A DNA stretch of 64,000 nt from Azonexus sp. (GTDB lineage: Bacteria; Pseudomonadota; Gammaproteobacteria; Burkholderiales; Rhodocyclaceae), in assembly GCA_017983615.1 (NCBI GenBank), contig JAGOBB010000007.1, positions 1 to 64,000 on the forward strand. The letters run 5' to 3'. The notes under the pieces are model-generated. The model saw only the letters and a program-made list of their open reading frames with translations, did no database searches and was not told where the DNA came from. Every line of letters begins with the position of its first letter. Position 1 is the stretch's first letter. Below are positions 41,081 through 50,489 of this stretch, one piece after another. The position numbers and the translations under genes are program-made.

Positions 41081-44000
41081 ATGGCAGAGCAGATGGCAAG
41101 TAATCCAGTAACAATGTCACGCCTTTCTGCGGCGCTGAAATCCCCTCGCAGCGTCAAAATCGGCAAGTGGCTGGGTGGAATTTTGGTGTTTTTTGGCCTT
41201 TTTGGCTTTTTTGCTGCGCCACCCCTACTCAAATCCATTTTGCAGACGCAACTCTCGGCTGAGTTGCATCGTCAAGTCAGCATCGATGGCATCGATATCA
41301 ATCCCTACGGACTGACTGCCAGGATCAGTGGTTTCACGGTCAAGGGCGACGAGGGCAAGGAGGTCGTTGGCTTCGATGAGTTGTTCGTCAACCTGTCGTC
41401 TGCTTCAATTTTCAAGTTGGCAGTCGTTGTGGACGAAGTTCGCTTGCATGGGCCGCGACTTGCGGTCAGTCGCGTCGCCGACGGGCGCTACGACATTTCC
41501 GATCTGCTCGACGAATGGATGAAGCCCAAGGATGAGCCGGAGAAGGAAACGCCGCGTTTTTCTGTGAACAACATCGAGCTGGTCAACGGCAAGATCGTTT
41601 TCGACGACAAGCCCGAGGGGCAGGTGCACACCATCAGCGACATCAATCTTGCGTTGCCTTTCGTCTCCAGTCTGCCGTATCACGCCCATATCGTCGTCCA
41701 GCCGTCGTTTTCCGCCAGCATTAATGGTTCGCCGCTCGTTCTCAAGGGCGACAGCAAGCCCTTTTCCGAGACTCATGAAAGTCAGTTGAGTCTCGATCTC
41801 GATCGCTTCAATCTCGGCAGCCTGCAACCCTATGTGCCGGATTCGCTACCTTTGCAACTGGCTGCCGGTACCCTGGATACCGAAATGAAAGCCGTGTTCA
41901 AGGAAGTTTCAGATCAGGTGTATTCGGTGTCAGTGGTCGGAGCGGCCCATGTGTCCGGACTGGCAGTGAGCGAAAGCGATGGTCAGGCGCTCGCGGGCTG
42001 GAAGCGCCTCGATGTCGAACTGGAGAATGCCGACCCAGTAAATCGCAAGGTCGCCATCAAGCGGGTCGCTCTGGATGGGCTCGATATCTCTCTCGCTGTC
42101 AATCGCCAGGGGGAATTCAATGTCCTGCGCGTTGCCGAAAAGCTGGGTAAACCAGCTTCCGAAACGCCGGCATCGAAGACGGCGCCTGGCAATTCGTTCA
42201 CCTGGTCGCTCGGTGAGTTTGCGCTGACCAACGGCTTGATTCGCTGGAAGGATGACTCCGGTCCGCAGCCGGTGGATGGCCAGGTGCGCAATCTTCAGGT
42301 GAGTGTCGGCAAGGTCGACAGCGCGCTGGTCGAGCCCATCGTGATCGGCGAAGTGAGCTATCAGGTCGATCTCGGCGAACGTTTCCGCGTTGACCGAATG
42401 GCCTTCAAGGGGATCAGCGTCGACTTGCCGGCGCATCGCGTCGAGATTGCCGAAGTGGTCAATAGCGGCACACGAGCCCGCATGCTGCGCAACAAGGAGG
42501 GCAAGATCGAATGGGTCAGCTCGCCGGTCCTGCGTACCGTCCGGGCAACGAACGCGCGGGCTGATAGAAAGGCCAAGGCGGCTGCTGATGCCGCGGGTAC
42601 GCAGGAATGGGTTGGCAAGGTAGGCAAGCTGAGTATCGACGACCTCGGTTTCCGCTTCGAGGATCAATCCACGCAACCGGCCGCGGTTCAAGAGATTGAA
42701 GGCTTTAATCTGCTCGCCCAGGGCTTGACCAACGAGCCCAACAAGAAAGGCACGATTGCGCTCAAGACCAGGATCAACAAGAAGGGAAGCCTGAATGTCG
42801 ATGGCAGCCTCCAGATCTATCCGCTCGACGTGGCTGTCAAAGTCGATACGGTATCAATCCCGCTCCTGCCGCTGGAGCCGTATTTTGGCCAGTTTCTCAA
42901 TGTTTCACTGACCCGCGGCCTCGTCTCGAACAAGGGTGAAGCAACAGCCAAACTCGATACGGTGGGCCTCAAGGCGGGTTACAAGGGGTCGTTCACGCTG
43001 GGCGATCTGGTGGTGCTCGACAAGCTGAACAGCGCCGATTTTCTCAAGTGGAAATCGCTCTATTTCGGGGGGGTCGATTTCCGTCTTGAACCGCTGGCCG
43101 TCAATATCGGCGAGATCGCGCTGACCGATTTCTACTCCCGTCTTATCCTGAACAAGGAAGGCCGCTTGAACGTGGCCGACATCGTCAAGAAGCCGGCAGG
43201 CGAGGCCGTGCCGGTCAATGCAGAGCCCAAGCAGGCCGAAGTATTGCCTGCCGAGACCAAGGTGGCTGATGCAAAGCCGGCCGGGAAGGATGCATCGCCG
43301 GCCAAGGCGCCAGTGCCGATCAAGATTGCCAAGATCACGTTGCAGAACGGTACGGTCAATTTCTCGGATTTCTTTGTCCAGCCCAACTACACGGTCAATT
43401 TGACCAAGCTCGGCGGGCGGGTCACCGGCCTGTCGTCGGTGGCAGATACCGTAGCCGATATGGAAATCCGCGGAAAATATGCCAATTCCGCGCCGGTCCA
43501 GATCCTGGCCAAACTGAACCCGCTGGCTGCCAAGTCCTACCTTGATCTCAAGGCCGACATCACCGGTGTCGACCTCGTGGGCTTCTCGCCGTATTCCGGT
43601 AAGTACGCCGGCTACGCGATCGAGAAGGGCAAGCTGTCGCTGAATGTGGCCTACAAATTGGAGAACAACCAGCTGGCTGCTGAGAACCGGCTATTCATCG
43701 ACCAATTCACCTTCGGCGAGAAGATCGATAGTCCCGATGCCACCAAACTGCCGGTCAATCTGGCCATTTCGCTGCTCAAGAACAACCGCGGAGAGATTGA
43801 CCTCAACCTGCCGATTTCCGGTTCGCTCGATGATCCGCAGTTCTCGATCGGTGGGCTGGTCATCAAGATCATCGTCAACCTGTTCGTCAAGGCGGTGACT
43901 TCGCCGTTCGCGCTGCTCGGTTCAATGTTCGGCGGTGGTGACGAGCTGTCCAACGTCGAATTTGTCGCCGGGTATGCGGCGATCAACGAAGCGGCTACCA

Positions 44001-44506
44001 AGAAACTGGAATCGCTGTCCAAGGCGCTGGCCGAGCGCAATTCGCTGAAGCTGGAGATCACCGGCCGTGCCGATGCGGAAGCCGACAAGGAAGGCGTCAA
44101 GCGCGCCGCCATCGAACGCGCCATGAAGGCCGAGAAGCTGAAGGATCTGAAGAAGGCTGGCGAAGGCAAGTCGCTGGACGACATCGAGATATCGCCGGAG
44201 GAGTCCAAACTCTACCTGACGCGGGCCTACAAGGAAGCCAAGTTCCCAAAACCACGGAACATGATCGGTATGCAGAAGGATCTGCCGGTCGAGGAAATGG
44301 AAAAGCTGATGCTGACGAATTTCCCGGCGAGCGACGACGATCTCAAGGCGTTGGCGACGCGTCGCGCCGAGGCGGTGCAGGCCTGGCTGGTCGATCAGGG
44401 CAAGGTGCCGCCGGAGCGCGTCTTCCTGCTGCCGCCCAAGGTCGAGGCGGAAGAGAAGGCTGAAGGCAAGGCCAAGGGCAGCCGTGCCGATTTTTCTTTA
44501 AGGTAA
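41081..44506 (+). CDS. DUF748 large periplasmic protein (AsmA-like superfamily)
   Basis: An 1141-residue protein with an N-terminal membrane helix (GGILVFFGLFGFFAAPPLL near residue 30). Repeated beta-rich AsmA-like units follow, such as INPYGLTARISGFTVKGDEG, LTNGLIRWKDDSG and TLQNGTVNFSDFFVQPNYT. The last 180 residues have an OmpA-like stretch (LEITGRADAEADKEGVKRAA). DUF748 proteins span the periplasm and are thought to act in lipid transport. No direct partner is nearby; rmuC follows 6 bp later. Confidence 0.87.
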   Translation: MAEQMASNPVTMSRLSAALKSPRSVKIGKWLGGILVFFGLFGFFAAPPLLKSILQTQLSAELHRQVSIDGIDINPYGLTARISGFTVKGDEGKEVVGFDELFVNLSSASIFKLAVVVDEVRLHGPRLAVSRVADGRYDISDLLDEWMKPKDEPEKETPRFSVNNIELVNGKIVFDDKPEGQVHTISDINLALPFVSSLPYHAHIVVQPSFSASINGSPLVLKGDSKPFSETHESQLSLDLDRFNLGSLQPYVPDSLPLQLAAGTLDTEMKAVFKEVSDQVYSVSVVGAAHVSGLAVSESDGQALAGWKRLDVELENADPVNRKVAIKRVALDGLDISLAVNRQGEFNVLRVAEKLGKPASETPASKTAPGNSFTWSLGEFALTNGLIRWKDDSGPQPVDGQVRNLQVSVGKVDSALVEPIVIGEVSYQVDLGERFRVDRMAFKGISVDLPAHRVEIAEVVNSGTRARMLRNKEGKIEWVSSPVLRTVRATNARADRKAKAAADAAGTQEWVGKVGKLSIDDLGFRFEDQSTQPAAVQEIEGFNLLAQGLTNEPNKKGTIALKTRINKKGSLNVDGSLQIYPLDVAVKVDTVSIPLLPLEPYFGQFLNVSLTRGLVSNKGEATAKLDTVGLKAGYKGSFTLGDLVVLDKLNSADFLKWKSLYFGGVDFRLEPLAVNIGEIALTDFYSRLILNKEGRLNVADIVKKPAGEAVPVNAEPKQAEVLPAETKVADAKPAGKDASPAKAPVPIKIAKITLQNGTVNFSDFFVQPNYTVNLTKLGGRVTGLSSVADTVADMEIRGKYANSAPVQILAKLNPLAAKSYLDLKADITGVDLVGFSPYSGKYAGYAIEKGKLSLNVAYKLENNQLAAENRLFIDQFTFGEKIDSPDATKLPVNLAISLLKNNRGEIDLNLPISGSLDDPQFSIGGLVIKIIVNLFVKAVTSPFALLGSMFGGGDELSNVEFVAGYAAINEAATKKLESLSKALAERNSLKLEITGRADAEADKEGVKRAAIERAMKAEKLKDLKKAGEGKSLDDIEISPEESKLYLTRAYKEAKFPKPRNMIGMQKDLPVEEMEKLMLTNFPASDDDLKALATRRAEAVQAWLVDQGKVPPERVFLLPPKVEAEEKAEGKAKGSRADFSLR

Positions 44507-44512
44507 CTCCCG

Positions 44513-45847
44513 ATGAGCGAAACGATGGGGCTGGCCGTATTGGCTGGCGTGGTGGTGGTCATCCTGTTGCAGGTGGCCGTGCTGATGCGCGGCAACCGCA
44601 GAGCGGAGGACGACGAACGTTTCCGGGCGTTGCAGGAGGCGCAGGAAAAGGGATTGATGCGCCTGGAGCGCGAACTGCGCGAGGAGCTGGCGCGCGGTCG
44701 CCGCGAGGACGCCGAGGAGGCTTTTCGCGACCGCGAGGAGCGGGCGCAGTCGTCTAACCTGCTAAGCCAGGCGGTGACGACCCAGGTCGGCCAGTTCGGC
44801 ACCCTGCAGGCCGAACGGCTGGAAGCCTTCGCCAGCGAGCTGAACCGTTTTTCGCTCGGCCTCGACGAGCGTTTCGAACGGCTGAAACTGACTGTCGAGG
44901 GGCGCCTGACCGCCATCCAGGCCGACAACGCCGCCAAGCTCGAAGAGATGCGGCGGACGGTTGACGAGAAGCTGCATGCGACGCTGGAGCAGCGTCTGGG
45001 CGAATCGTTCAAACTGGTTAGCGACCGGCTGGAGCAGGTCCATCGCGGCCTTGGTGAAATGCAGACGCTGGCCGCAGGCGTTGGCGACCTGAAGCGGGTG
45101 CTGACCAATGTGAAAACCCGCGGCACCTGGGGCGAAGTCCAGCTGTCGGCGCTGCTCGAGCAGTTGCTGACGGCCGACCAGTTTGCATCCAACGTGGCGA
45201 CGCGGCCGGGCAGCAACGAGCGGGTTGATTTCGCCATTCGTCTGCCGGGCAAGGACGACGGCGCCGTGGTCTGGCTGCCGATCGACGCCAAGTATCCGAT
45301 CGAGGACTACCAGCGCCTGCTCGACGCCCAGGAGCGGGCCGATCCTGCTGCTGTCGAGGAGGCGTCGCGGGCCATCGAAACGCGCCTGAAGAACGAGGCG
45401 AAGAGCATTCACGAGAAATACGTCGCGCCGCCGCACACCACCGATTTCGCCATGCTCTACCTGCCGCTCGAAGGTCTGTACGCCGAGGCCTTGCGCCGGC
45501 CGGGGCTGGCCGAAACGCTGCAGCGCGATTTCCGGGTCAGCATTGCCGGGCCGACGACGCTGGCGGCGCTGCTCAACAGCCTGCAGATGGGTTTCCGTAC
45601 CTTGGCCATCGAGCAACGCTCGGCTGAAGTCTGGGCCGTGCTCGGCGCTGTGAAGACCGAGTTCGGCAAGTTCGGCGAGGCGCTGGCGCATACCCGCAAG
45701 AAGCTGGAGGAGGCGAGCAACAGCATTGCCAAGGCGGAAACGCGGACGCGCCAGCTGTCGCGCAAGCTGAAGGAGGTCGAGGCGCTGCCGGTGGCGGAGT
45801 CAGAACAATTGATCGGGGTGGCGGATTTCGATGGCGAAGACGAGTGA
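44513..45847 (+). CDS. rmuC: DNA recombination protein RmuC
   Basis: A 444-residue protein with an N-terminal membrane helix (LAVLAGVVVVILLQVAVLM), a long coiled coil (residues 30-180) and the RmuC nuclease-like domain marked by GTWGEVQLSALLEQLL, WLPIDAKYPIEDYQ and ILYLP-like FAMLYLPLEGLYAE. RmuC limits inversions at short inverted repeats. That is notable because this genome carries many dispersed inverted elements. Overlaps the next gene by 17 bp. Confidence 0.92.
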   Translation: MSETMGLAVLAGVVVVILLQVAVLMRGNRRAEDDERFRALQEAQEKGLMRLERELREELARGRREDAEEAFRDREERAQSSNLLSQAVTTQVGQFGTLQAERLEAFASELNRFSLGLDERFERLKLTVEGRLTAIQADNAAKLEEMRRTVDEKLHATLEQRLGESFKLVSDRLEQVHRGLGEMQTLAAGVGDLKRVLTNVKTRGTWGEVQLSALLEQLLTADQFASNVATRPGSNERVDFAIRLPGKDDGAVVWLPIDAKYPIEDYQRLLDAQERADPAAVEEASRAIETRLKNEAKSIHEKYVAPPHTTDFAMLYLPLEGLYAEALRRPGLAETLQRDFRVSIAGPTTLAALLNSLQMGFRTLAIEQRSAEVWAVLGAVKTEFGKFGEALAHTRKKLEEASNSIAKAETRTRQLSRKLKEVEALPVAESEQLIGVADFDGEDE

Positions 45848-46259
45848 ACTGGAAAACGCCTACCGGGCAACGACTTACCGGGTATTCCTGCCCGGTGGCA
45901 TCTGTGAACTGAGGCTGGACGAGCCCTGCGAGGCTCTGCGCTGCTGGCTGGAAGCGGCCGGTTGTGATGCCTTTGCGATCATCACCGCACACAATCCCGG
46001 TTCGCAGCCGACTGCCGAGGCGATCAACGCCGAGCGTCAGGCGCAGCTGGAATGCGACCTGATCGAAGGCAACTATGAACCCTATGCCGGTCAGAACGTG
46101 CCGGATGACGGTGACTGGCCGCTCGAGGAAAGCTGCTTCGTACCCGATCTGGCGCCGGAAGATGCCTGTGCACTGGCCTTGGATTACGGGCAAAATGCAG
46201 TGGTCTGCGGTGGCCCGGATGGTGTGCCGCATCTGGTCTGGGTCGAAGAAACGGAATAA
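45831..46259 (+). CDS. DUF3293 protein
   Basis: A 142-residue cytoplasmic protein with the DUF3293 pattern: AYRATTYRVFLPGG at the start, AFAIITAHNPGSQPT and PEDACALALDYGQNAVV. Its role is unknown. It overlaps rmuC and its stop overlaps the kinase start, so the three genes form one unit. Confidence 0.8.
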   Translation: MAKTSELENAYRATTYRVFLPGGICELRLDEPCEALRCWLEAAGCDAFAIITAHNPGSQPTAEAINAERQAQLECDLIEGNYEPYAGQNVPDDGDWPLEESCFVPDLAPEDACALALDYGQNAVVCGGPDGVPHLVWVEETE

Positions 46260-48640
46260 TGGCGCGCTACATCGGTCGTTTTGAAGTTCGGGGGGAACTG
46301 GGGCGCGGAGCGCAGAGCGTCGTCTATCTCGGTTTCGACCCGCAACTGCAGCGGGAAGTCGCCATCAAGACGATGCACTTCGCCCACCCCGATCCAGCGC
46401 AGAATCGCGTCCTGCTCGGCGAGGCGCGGACGGTCGGCAAAATGCGTCATCCGAACATCGTGCCGATCTTCGATGCCGGCGAGCAGGGCGGTGACCTTTA
46501 TCTGGTCTTCGAATACGTACCGGGCAAGAACCTGGCGGAATTCCTGCAGCAAAGCGGGGCATTACAGCCGGTCAAGGCAATCGCGATCCTGCGTCCCATC
46601 CTTGATGCCATCGCCCATGCCCACGCCCAGGGGATCATCCACCGCGACTTGAAACCCTCGAACATCCTGCTCGACGACAACGGCACACCGCGGGTCATGG
46701 ACTTCGGCATCGCCGCGCGGGTCGACGGCACGCCCGACGGCATGGAGCGGATCAACGGGACGCCGGCCTACATGGCGCCGGAGTATGTGCTGCGCCGCGA
46801 GGCGGGTGAGCGTTCCGACGTATTCGCAGGCGGCGTGATCCTGTTCGAGATGCTGACCGGCCAGCGGGCCTTCGTCGGCAACGATATCAAGGCCATCATG
46901 CAGCGCGTCGCCGATGAAGATCTGGTGTTGCCCGAGAATGCTACGGTCGATGGCAATTTGGGGGCAATTTTGCAAAAAGCCGTGGCCCGCGATCCGGCGC
47001 TGCGTTTCCAGACCGCGGCGCAGTTCGCCGAGGCGCTGGACAATTTCCTGGAACCGGAAGAAGCACCGGTGACCGGCAGCGGCCGGCAGGCAACGCTCGA
47101 ATTCCTGTTGCGGCGGATGCGCCACAAGAGCGATTTTCCCGCACTCTCCGAGTCGGTCAGCGCGATCAACAAGATTGCCAACAGCGAGACGGAGAGCATC
47201 GAGAAGCTCTCCAACACCATCCTCAAAGATTTTGCGCTGACCAACAAGCTGCTTCGCCTCGTCAATTCCGCTTACTACCGGCCAGCCGGCGGCGGGTCGA
47301 TCAGCACGGTGTCGCGCGCGGTCATCGTTCTCGGCTTCGAGGCGGTGCGCAATATCGCGATTACCGTGCTGCTCTTTGAGCACCTGCAGAACAAGGGCAA
47401 CGCCAACCAGTTGAAGGAGGACTTCCTGCGCGCCAACCTGGCTGGCGTGCTGGCCAAGGATATCGGCGCTACGGCGAAGATGCGGGAACTGGAACAGTCC
47501 TTCATCTGCTCGCTGTTCCACAGCCTGGGTCGCCTGCTGTCGCAATACTATTTTCCGGAAGAGTCGGACGAAATCCGCTTGGTCATGGCCCAGAAAGCGT
47601 GCGGCGAAGAAGCGGCCGCCCTGCAGGTGCTGGGCATCTCCTTCGAAGAGTTGGGCATTGCCATTGCACGCCAGTGGGGCTTCCCGCCGCTGATCGTCAG
47701 TACGCTGCGTAAACTGCCGGCCGGGCCGGTCAGGAAACCGGCGCAGCAGGAAGATAGGCTGCGCGTGCTGTCCGGCTTTGCCAACGAATTGTGCGATGTG
47801 ATTGCCCAGGCGACGCCCGAGGTCCGTGACCGCGAATTGAAGAAAGCCATGGCCCGTTTTGCTGACGCAGTGTCGCTCGACCAGAAGGAATTCCAGCAGA
47901 CCGTGCAGCGGGCAGTTGAGGAAGTGGCGGATTTCGCCCGGGTCATCCATCTCAATGTGCAGCAGACGACCTTTGGCAAGCAGATGCGTCTGTTCGCCAG
48001 GAACGGCGGTGCCGAGAGTGGGGCGGTCGATGCTGAACACAGCGCGGATTTCGTCGATGTGACCGTGCTCGGCGATGATGGTCCTTCAGGAAACGGTGAT
48101 GGGCCTGATGCTGCCGGAGAGCAGGTCGACGCGCAGGACATCCTGACCGCCGGAATCCAGGACATCAGCAATACGCTGGTCGAGGGCTTCAAGCTGAACG
48201 ACATTCTGCGCATCATTCTCGAGACGATGTATCGCGCGATGGGCTTCAAGCGCGTGGTGCTGTGCATCCGCGATGCCAAGGCCGGCGTCATGCAGGGGCG
48301 GTTCGGTTTTGGGCCCGATGCCAACGACATTGCGAAGGGCTTTCGGTTTCCGCTCAGCTTCACGCCGGACATCTTTCATGCGGCGACCTCCAAGGGCGTC
48401 GACCTGCTGATTACCGACATTGACGATCCGAAGATCGCCGGCCGGATTCCCGATTGGTATCGCAGGGCGGTGCCGGCGCATTCCTTCGTGCTGTTTCCCT
48501 TGAACATCAAGGGCAATCCGATTGCGCTGATCTATGCCGACCGCGACGAGCCGGGCGGCATTTCGATTCCCGACAAGGAGTTGCAATTGCTGCGCACCCT
48601 GCGCAATCAGGCCATTCTCGCCATCAAGCAGGGGTCCTGA
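46259..48640 (+). CDS. Serine/threonine kinase fused to HDOD and GAF domains
   Basis: A 793-residue protein. The kinase domain (about 5-265) has the glycine loop LGRGAQSV, lysine in VAIKTM, catalytic IIHRDLKPSNILLDD near 127 and DFGIAARVDG. It is followed by an HDOD domain (about 285-500; NKIANSETESIEKLSN, LLRLVNSAYYR) and a C-terminal GAF domain (about 650-790; LNDILRIILETMYRAMGFKRV). No membrane helix. This should be a cytoplasmic kinase switched by a ligand on GAF; HDOD proteins often work in cyclic di-GMP or motility control. Confidence 0.9.
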   Translation: MARYIGRFEVRGELGRGAQSVVYLGFDPQLQREVAIKTMHFAHPDPAQNRVLLGEARTVGKMRHPNIVPIFDAGEQGGDLYLVFEYVPGKNLAEFLQQSGALQPVKAIAILRPILDAIAHAHAQGIIHRDLKPSNILLDDNGTPRVMDFGIAARVDGTPDGMERINGTPAYMAPEYVLRREAGERSDVFAGGVILFEMLTGQRAFVGNDIKAIMQRVADEDLVLPENATVDGNLGAILQKAVARDPALRFQTAAQFAEALDNFLEPEEAPVTGSGRQATLEFLLRRMRHKSDFPALSESVSAINKIANSETESIEKLSNTILKDFALTNKLLRLVNSAYYRPAGGGSISTVSRAVIVLGFEAVRNIAITVLLFEHLQNKGNANQLKEDFLRANLAGVLAKDIGATAKMRELEQSFICSLFHSLGRLLSQYYFPEESDEIRLVMAQKACGEEAAALQVLGISFEELGIAIARQWGFPPLIVSTLRKLPAGPVRKPAQQEDRLRVLSGFANELCDVIAQATPEVRDRELKKAMARFADAVSLDQKEFQQTVQRAVEEVADFARVIHLNVQQTTFGKQMRLFARNGGAESGAVDAEHSADFVDVTVLGDDGPSGNGDGPDAAGEQVDAQDILTAGIQDISNTLVEGFKLNDILRIILETMYRAMGFKRVVLCIRDAKAGVMQGRFGFGPDANDIAKGFRFPLSFTPDIFHAATSKGVDLLITDIDDPKIAGRIPDWYRRAVPAHSFVLFPLNIKGNPIALIYADRDEPGGISIPDKELQLLRTLRNQAILAIKQGS
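46936..46976 (+). repeat. GCTACGGTCG element inside the kinase gene
   Basis: GAATGCTACGGTCG at 46936-46949, then ATGGC, AATTTG, GGGGC and AATTTTGC. Translated as NATVDGNLGAIL in the kinase C-lobe. Confidence 0.8.
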
Positions 48641-48658
48641 AGGCACTCAGAAAAAGAA

Positions 48659-48684
48659 AATGCCCACCGAAGTGGGCATTTTTT
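48659..48684. terminator. Bidirectional terminator between the kinase gene and bamD
   Basis: AATGCCCAC-CGAA-GTGGGCATT at 48659-48680 with TTTT after it on the plus strand and an A-rich run before it (a U-run for the minus strand). Confidence 0.9.
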
Positions 48685-48703
48685 GCATTCAGGCAAGGCT
48701 TGG

Positions 48704-49531
48704 TTACCAGAGTTGCCACCAGGCCTTCTTGCGCTCCAGTCCTTCCGCATAGAGGCGGCTCTCCGGATAGTTCTTCTTCATCACGCGCTCGGTGTCGTCG
48801 CGCAGGTCGGTCATGCCCAGTTTGTCGTAGGCCGTGATCAGGATGTACAGCGCATCCTCGATGACCGGGGCGTTCGGATAAGTCTTGATCGCGAACTGGG
48901 CGCGGTTAGCGGCGGCAACGTACGCGCCGCGCTTGAGGTAGTAGCGGGCGACGTGGACTTCCAGCGAAGCCAGGGCGTGGACCAGATAGGTCATCCGCTG
49001 CCGGGCATCGGGCGTGTATTTGCTGTTCGGGAAACGGGTGACCAGTTCGCGGAAAGTGTCGAAGGCTTCGCGGGCTGCCTTGGGGTCGCGCTCGGTCGGA
49101 TCCTGGGTGCTGAAGTACGCGACGTAGCCCAAGTCTTCGTTGAAGTTGATCAGGCCCTTCAGGTAATAGACGTAATCGACTGTCGGGTGGCTGGGGTGCA
49201 GCTTGATGAAGCGGTCGCAGGCGGCAAGGGCCGAACCCGGCTCGCCGGCCTTCCAGTAAACGTAACCCAGTTCGAGCTGGGCCTGCTGGGCGTAACGGCC
49301 GTAGGGATAGCGGGACTCCAGTTTTTCCAGATATTTCGCAGCCTTGTCCCAGGTACCGTCGGCCTGGGCATCCTTGGCTTCGCTGTAGAGCTTCCCGGCT
49401 GACCAGCCGATGGTCAGGTCCGTCGGGTCGGTGACGCTGCCGCAACCGGCAATGAACGCGGCAACGAAAACTGCGGCCAGCAGACGGAACAGGGCAGGGA
49501 ATGACCGGAATGCGGGTAAACTTCGCATCAT
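48704..49531 (-). CDS. bamD: Outer membrane assembly lipoprotein BamD
   Basis: A 275-residue lipoprotein. Lipobox FIAGC near residue 30 precedes five TPR-like repeats, for example LESRYPYGRYAQQAQLELGYVYW and AREAFDTFRELVTRFPNSKYTPDAR. Part of the BAM machine that inserts outer-membrane beta barrels. Its start codon interlocks with that of rluD on the other strand (CATG at 49529-49532). Confidence 0.95.
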   Translation of the reverse strand: MMRSLPAFRSFPALFRLLAAVFVAAFIAGCGSVTDPTDLTIGWSAGKLYSEAKDAQADGTWDKAAKYLEKLESRYPYGRYAQQAQLELGYVYWKAGEPGSALAACDRFIKLHPSHPTVDYVYYLKGLINFNEDLGYVAYFSTQDPTERDPKAAREAFDTFRELVTRFPNSKYTPDARQRMTYLVHALASLEVHVARYYLKRGAYVAAANRAQFAIKTYPNAPVIEDALYILITAYDKLGMTDLRDDTERVMKKNYPESRLYAEGLERKKAWWQLW

Positions 49532-50489
49532 GAACGATGATCCTATTGAAGATGCCGGCGATTATAGCCGAACTGAACCGGTCCGCCTGACCGTTCCCGA
49601 AGCTTGCACCGGCCGTCGACTCGACCAGGTGCTGGCCGAACTGCTGCCCGAGCATTCCCGCAACCGCCTGCAAGGCTGGGTGCGCGACGGCTGTGTACAG
49701 GTTGATGGCAAGCAGGAAACAGAACCGAAGCGCAAGGTGATGGGTGGCGATACGCTGCTCGTTGCCGAGCCGGAAGATGCGCGCCAGCACGCCGAGTTGC
49801 CGGAAGATATCCCGCTCGACGTTGTCTACGAAGACGAAACGCTGCTCGTCATCAACAAGCCGGCCGGACTGGTTGTCCATCCCGGTAGCGGCAACTGGAC
49901 GGGCACGCTGATGAATGCGCTGCTCCATCACGTGCCCGGCATCGAGGCAGTGCCGCGGGCCGGTATCGTCCATCGGCTGGACAAGGACACCAGTGGCCTG
50001 CTGGTTGTCGCCAAGACGCTGGAGGCGCAGACCGATCTCGTCCGCCAGTTGCAGGCGCGTACCGTGCGCCGCGTCTATCTCGCCCTGGCGGCCGGGGCGA
50101 TGAAGCACGAAGGGACGGTCAACGAACCGATTGGCCGCCATCCGTCGCAGCGCATCAAAATGGCGATCGTGCCCGAGAACCGGGGCGGCAAGCCGGCGAT
50201 CACCAACATCCGCATCCTCGAAGCCTTCACCTACACGACCTTCGTCGAGTGTTCGCTGGAAACCGGCCGGACGCACCAGATTCGCGTGCACATGGCGGCC
50301 ATCCATCATCCGCTGGTTGGCGATCAGGTGTACGGCAAGCACAATCCAAAACTGCCCGAATTTCCCCGCCAGGCGCTGCATGCAACACGCCTCGGGCTGG
50401 TCCATCCCCTGACCGGTCTGAAGGTGCAGTGGGAAGTGCCGTTGCCGGAAGACATGCGCGATCTGCTCGATCACCTGCGCTATGGCTGA
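49530..50489 (+). CDS. rluD: 23S rRNA pseudouridine synthase RluD
   Basis: A 319-residue enzyme. An S4 RNA-binding domain (RRLDQVLAELLPEHSRNRLQG) precedes the catalytic domain with IVHRLDKDTSGLLVVAK near residue 148 (catalytic Asp) and TGRTHQIRVHM near 250. It makes pseudouridines in helix 69 of 23S rRNA. The start ATG shares bases with the bamD start. Overlaps pgeF by eight bases, a widely conserved pair. Confidence 0.95.
   Translation: MNDDPIEDAGDYSRTEPVRLTVPEACTGRRLDQVLAELLPEHSRNRLQGWVRDGCVQVDGKQETEPKRKVMGGDTLLVAEPEDARQHAELPEDIPLDVVYEDETLLVINKPAGLVVHPGSGNWTGTLMNALLHHVPGIEAVPRAGIVHRLDKDTSGLLVVAKTLEAQTDLVRQLQARTVRRVYLALAAGAMKHEGTVNEPIGRHPSQRIKMAIVPENRGGKPAITNIRILEAFTYTTFVECSLETGRTHQIRVHMAAIHHPLVGDQVYGKHNPKLPEFPRQALHATRLGLVHPLTGLKVQWEVPLPEDMRDLLDHLRYG

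Noticed and set aside
43345..43380. GGTACGGTCAATTTC in the DUF748 gene
   Set aside because: Lacks GCTA and the second tract; explained by the repeated NGTVNFSDFF protein motif.
46562..48040. 492-codon minus-strand ORF
   Set aside because: Antisense shadow of the kinase-HDOD-GAF gene.
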